NCBI GenBank assembly: GCA_001970955.1
Contig: MPUH01000695.1
Location: forward strand, 1 to 39,648
Length of the DNA stretch: 39,648 nt
DNA from: Stentor coeruleus
Lineage: Eukaryota; Ciliophora; Heterotrichea; Heterotrichida; Stentoridae
Direction of reading: 5' to 3'
How positions within the stretch are numbered: the first letter of the stretch is position 1; each line of letters opens with the position of its first letter. The notes beneath the pieces are model-generated. The model searched no databases. It was not told where the DNA came from and saw only the letters and a program-made list of their open reading frames with translations. Below, one piece after another: positions 38,587 to 39,648 of this stretch. The position numbers were made by a program, and so were the translations under genes.

Positions 38587-39648
38587 AATATTTATTATAA
38601 TTAGACATAAACCATTACTTAATATCGATAAGTTAGGATCTTAATATGGAAAACTTAACTTTGAATTGGTCTCTGTATAATTAGGAAGTATTTTAAGCAT
38701 AACTGCCAATTATATATTATAACATAAAGAAAAATGTTTATACTTAAATGGAAAACTATGCTATAATTTATATAAAAATACAACTATAATTCAAACTCAA
38801 TATAGAAGAGAGTTTCGATATAGAAAAACATATATTTTCTTAACAAACCTTAGGAGATTTATAAATTTATACAATCTTATAATAAAGGCTAAATAATTGA
38901 ATAAGAGGGAAAAAGGTCAAACAATGCACTTTTTCTAATTTAGTCTTTATGATTTGGTCGTCTAAGCATTTAATAGAGAATCTTTATGCTTGAAAAGATT
39001 ATTTAAACGCTTTTGCCTTGTTGTTTATGATATTTAGGTGATTTCTTTAGATTAAGTATCACTGTCTTAAGTATTTCCCCTTAACACTGATAAACTAGGT
39101 TAATCTTCAAGATAATCTTAAGTTATATTTTGAAATAGGTAAAAAGCTGTAAATTACTAGAGTATAAGACTGAAAATATACGAAATTTGCGCATATCGAA
39201 AATTTAGTTATATATAGAGACATTTATAATTTATTGAACATAAAAATTTTTAGTTCATTCTTTATTATACTCTTTAAACAAGATGTTTTCTAGTGAATCC
39301 AGCTGAAAATCCTCTTATCAAAATCATTTATATCTTTTTGAATAAAATTATGCTATGTATTATCTTTATTGAATAACAATAAGTTTTATATTATAACAAT
39401 AAAATTTTGATATTAATGTTCTGACACTTAAAGCTTTATATATCATGATTTAGGTTTAATTGAAATCTGTATCTGAAAAGTAAAGCGAAAAATATATACT
39501 AGCCTAATTAAATAGGTAGAGCAAATTTTCCTAACTAGCAAATCTCTATAATTTTGATGAAAAAGTAAGTAAAAACTCTTAGTTGCTCTTACCTCTTTAG
39601 GCTTATATAGAGATTAAATAAATATCACTAAGCTATAATGCTTAATAG
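38587..39648. other. Gene-free right end of the window
   Basis: No supported ORF on either strand, with or without UGA as Trp. Near the end lies an imperfect inverted repeat, listed separately. No telomere repeat is seen. Confidence 0.5.
39499..39607. repeat. Imperfect inverted repeat
   Basis: The left arm (39499-39524, containing AGCCTAA and AGGTAGAGCAA) is roughly complementary to the right arm (39583-39607, TTGCTCTTACC and TTAGGCTTA), with about 58 bases between. AATCTCTATA (39541-39550) also pairs perfectly with TATAGAGATT (39606-39615), so alternative foldings are possible. It could be a small non-autonomous element or chance. Confidence 0.4.

Noticed and set aside
38930..39110. Possible coding relic on the minus strand
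   Set aside because: All frames carry several UAA/UAG stops and no consistent transposase motif appears.
39499..39570. tRNA-like stretch containing GGTAGAGCA
   Set aside because: No T-loop GGTTCRA motif or acceptor-stem pairing follows, and the D-loop spacing is wrong.
1..39648. CRISPR arrays, bacterial operons, rRNA genes or telomere repeats
   Set aside because: None seen. The direct repeats present are two-copy adjacent duplications, not spaced arrays.

Overview
The window looks like macronuclear (somatic) DNA of a heterotrich ciliate, most likely Blepharisma or a close relative. Three observations support this. (1) UGA reads as tryptophan: it stands in the conserved Gly-Gly-Ile-Pro-Trp position of a PIWI gene (12016-12018), it extends the C-termini of two other genes until a UAA, and it recurs in a transposase relic, while UAA and UAG serve as the only stops. 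(2) Two genes need removal of a 15-nt GT-AG intron (5604-5618 and 29129-29143), a size characteristic of heterotrichs. (3) The DNA is AT-rich and compact, with convergent genes separated by only 17-60 nt, and it carries ciliary genes such as IFT81. Stentor uses the standard code, so UGA=Trp together with 15-nt introns favours Blepharisma. The species itself is inferred.

Layout. 1-9.6 kb: an unknown coiled-coil protein with an N-containing internal duplication; a PKG-like protein with four cyclic-nucleotide domains and a dead kinase domain; a divergent adenylate kinase with a 15-nt intron; VPS4; a small basic protein; a 1.25-kb gene-free stretch with hairpins; and a small two-motif Jupiter/SPIRAL1-like protein. 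10-14 kb: a PIWI protein gene with all catalytic residues, but interrupted as assembled by a 1-nt frameshift, a 67-bp tandem duplication and a 23-bp TA-flanked insertion; then an unknown protein with an RVxW motif. 15-24.6 kb: a protein kinase, the AP-2 mu subunit, a kinesin-13-like motor, a thioredoxin/nucleoredoxin-zinc-finger fusion, IFT81 and a possible CH-domain protein.

24.6-33.3 kb: a degraded piggyBac transposase hidden in apparently empty DNA, a long coiled-coil protein, NAXE (NAD(P)HX epimerase), a C2H2 zinc-finger protein whose finger is completed only after intron removal, two unknown proteins, and a possible Tc1/mariner-type fragment. 33.4-38.6 kb: two tandem paralogs combining ubiquitin-like and kelch domains, one of them broken by a 76-bp tandem duplication, with a hAT transposase relic between them. 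38.6-39.6 kb: no gene seen.

The conserved genes are housekeeping or ciliary (ESCRT-III disassembly, clathrin adaptor, intraflagellar transport, microtubule depolymerisation, metabolite repair) and do not form an operon. The most unusual material is the disrupted PIWI gene with an IES-like insertion, the three transposase relics (piggyBac, hAT, possible Tc1) that only open up when UGA is read as Trp, the UBL-kelch paralogs, the PKG pseudokinase, and a sharp strand-composition switch at divergent promoters.
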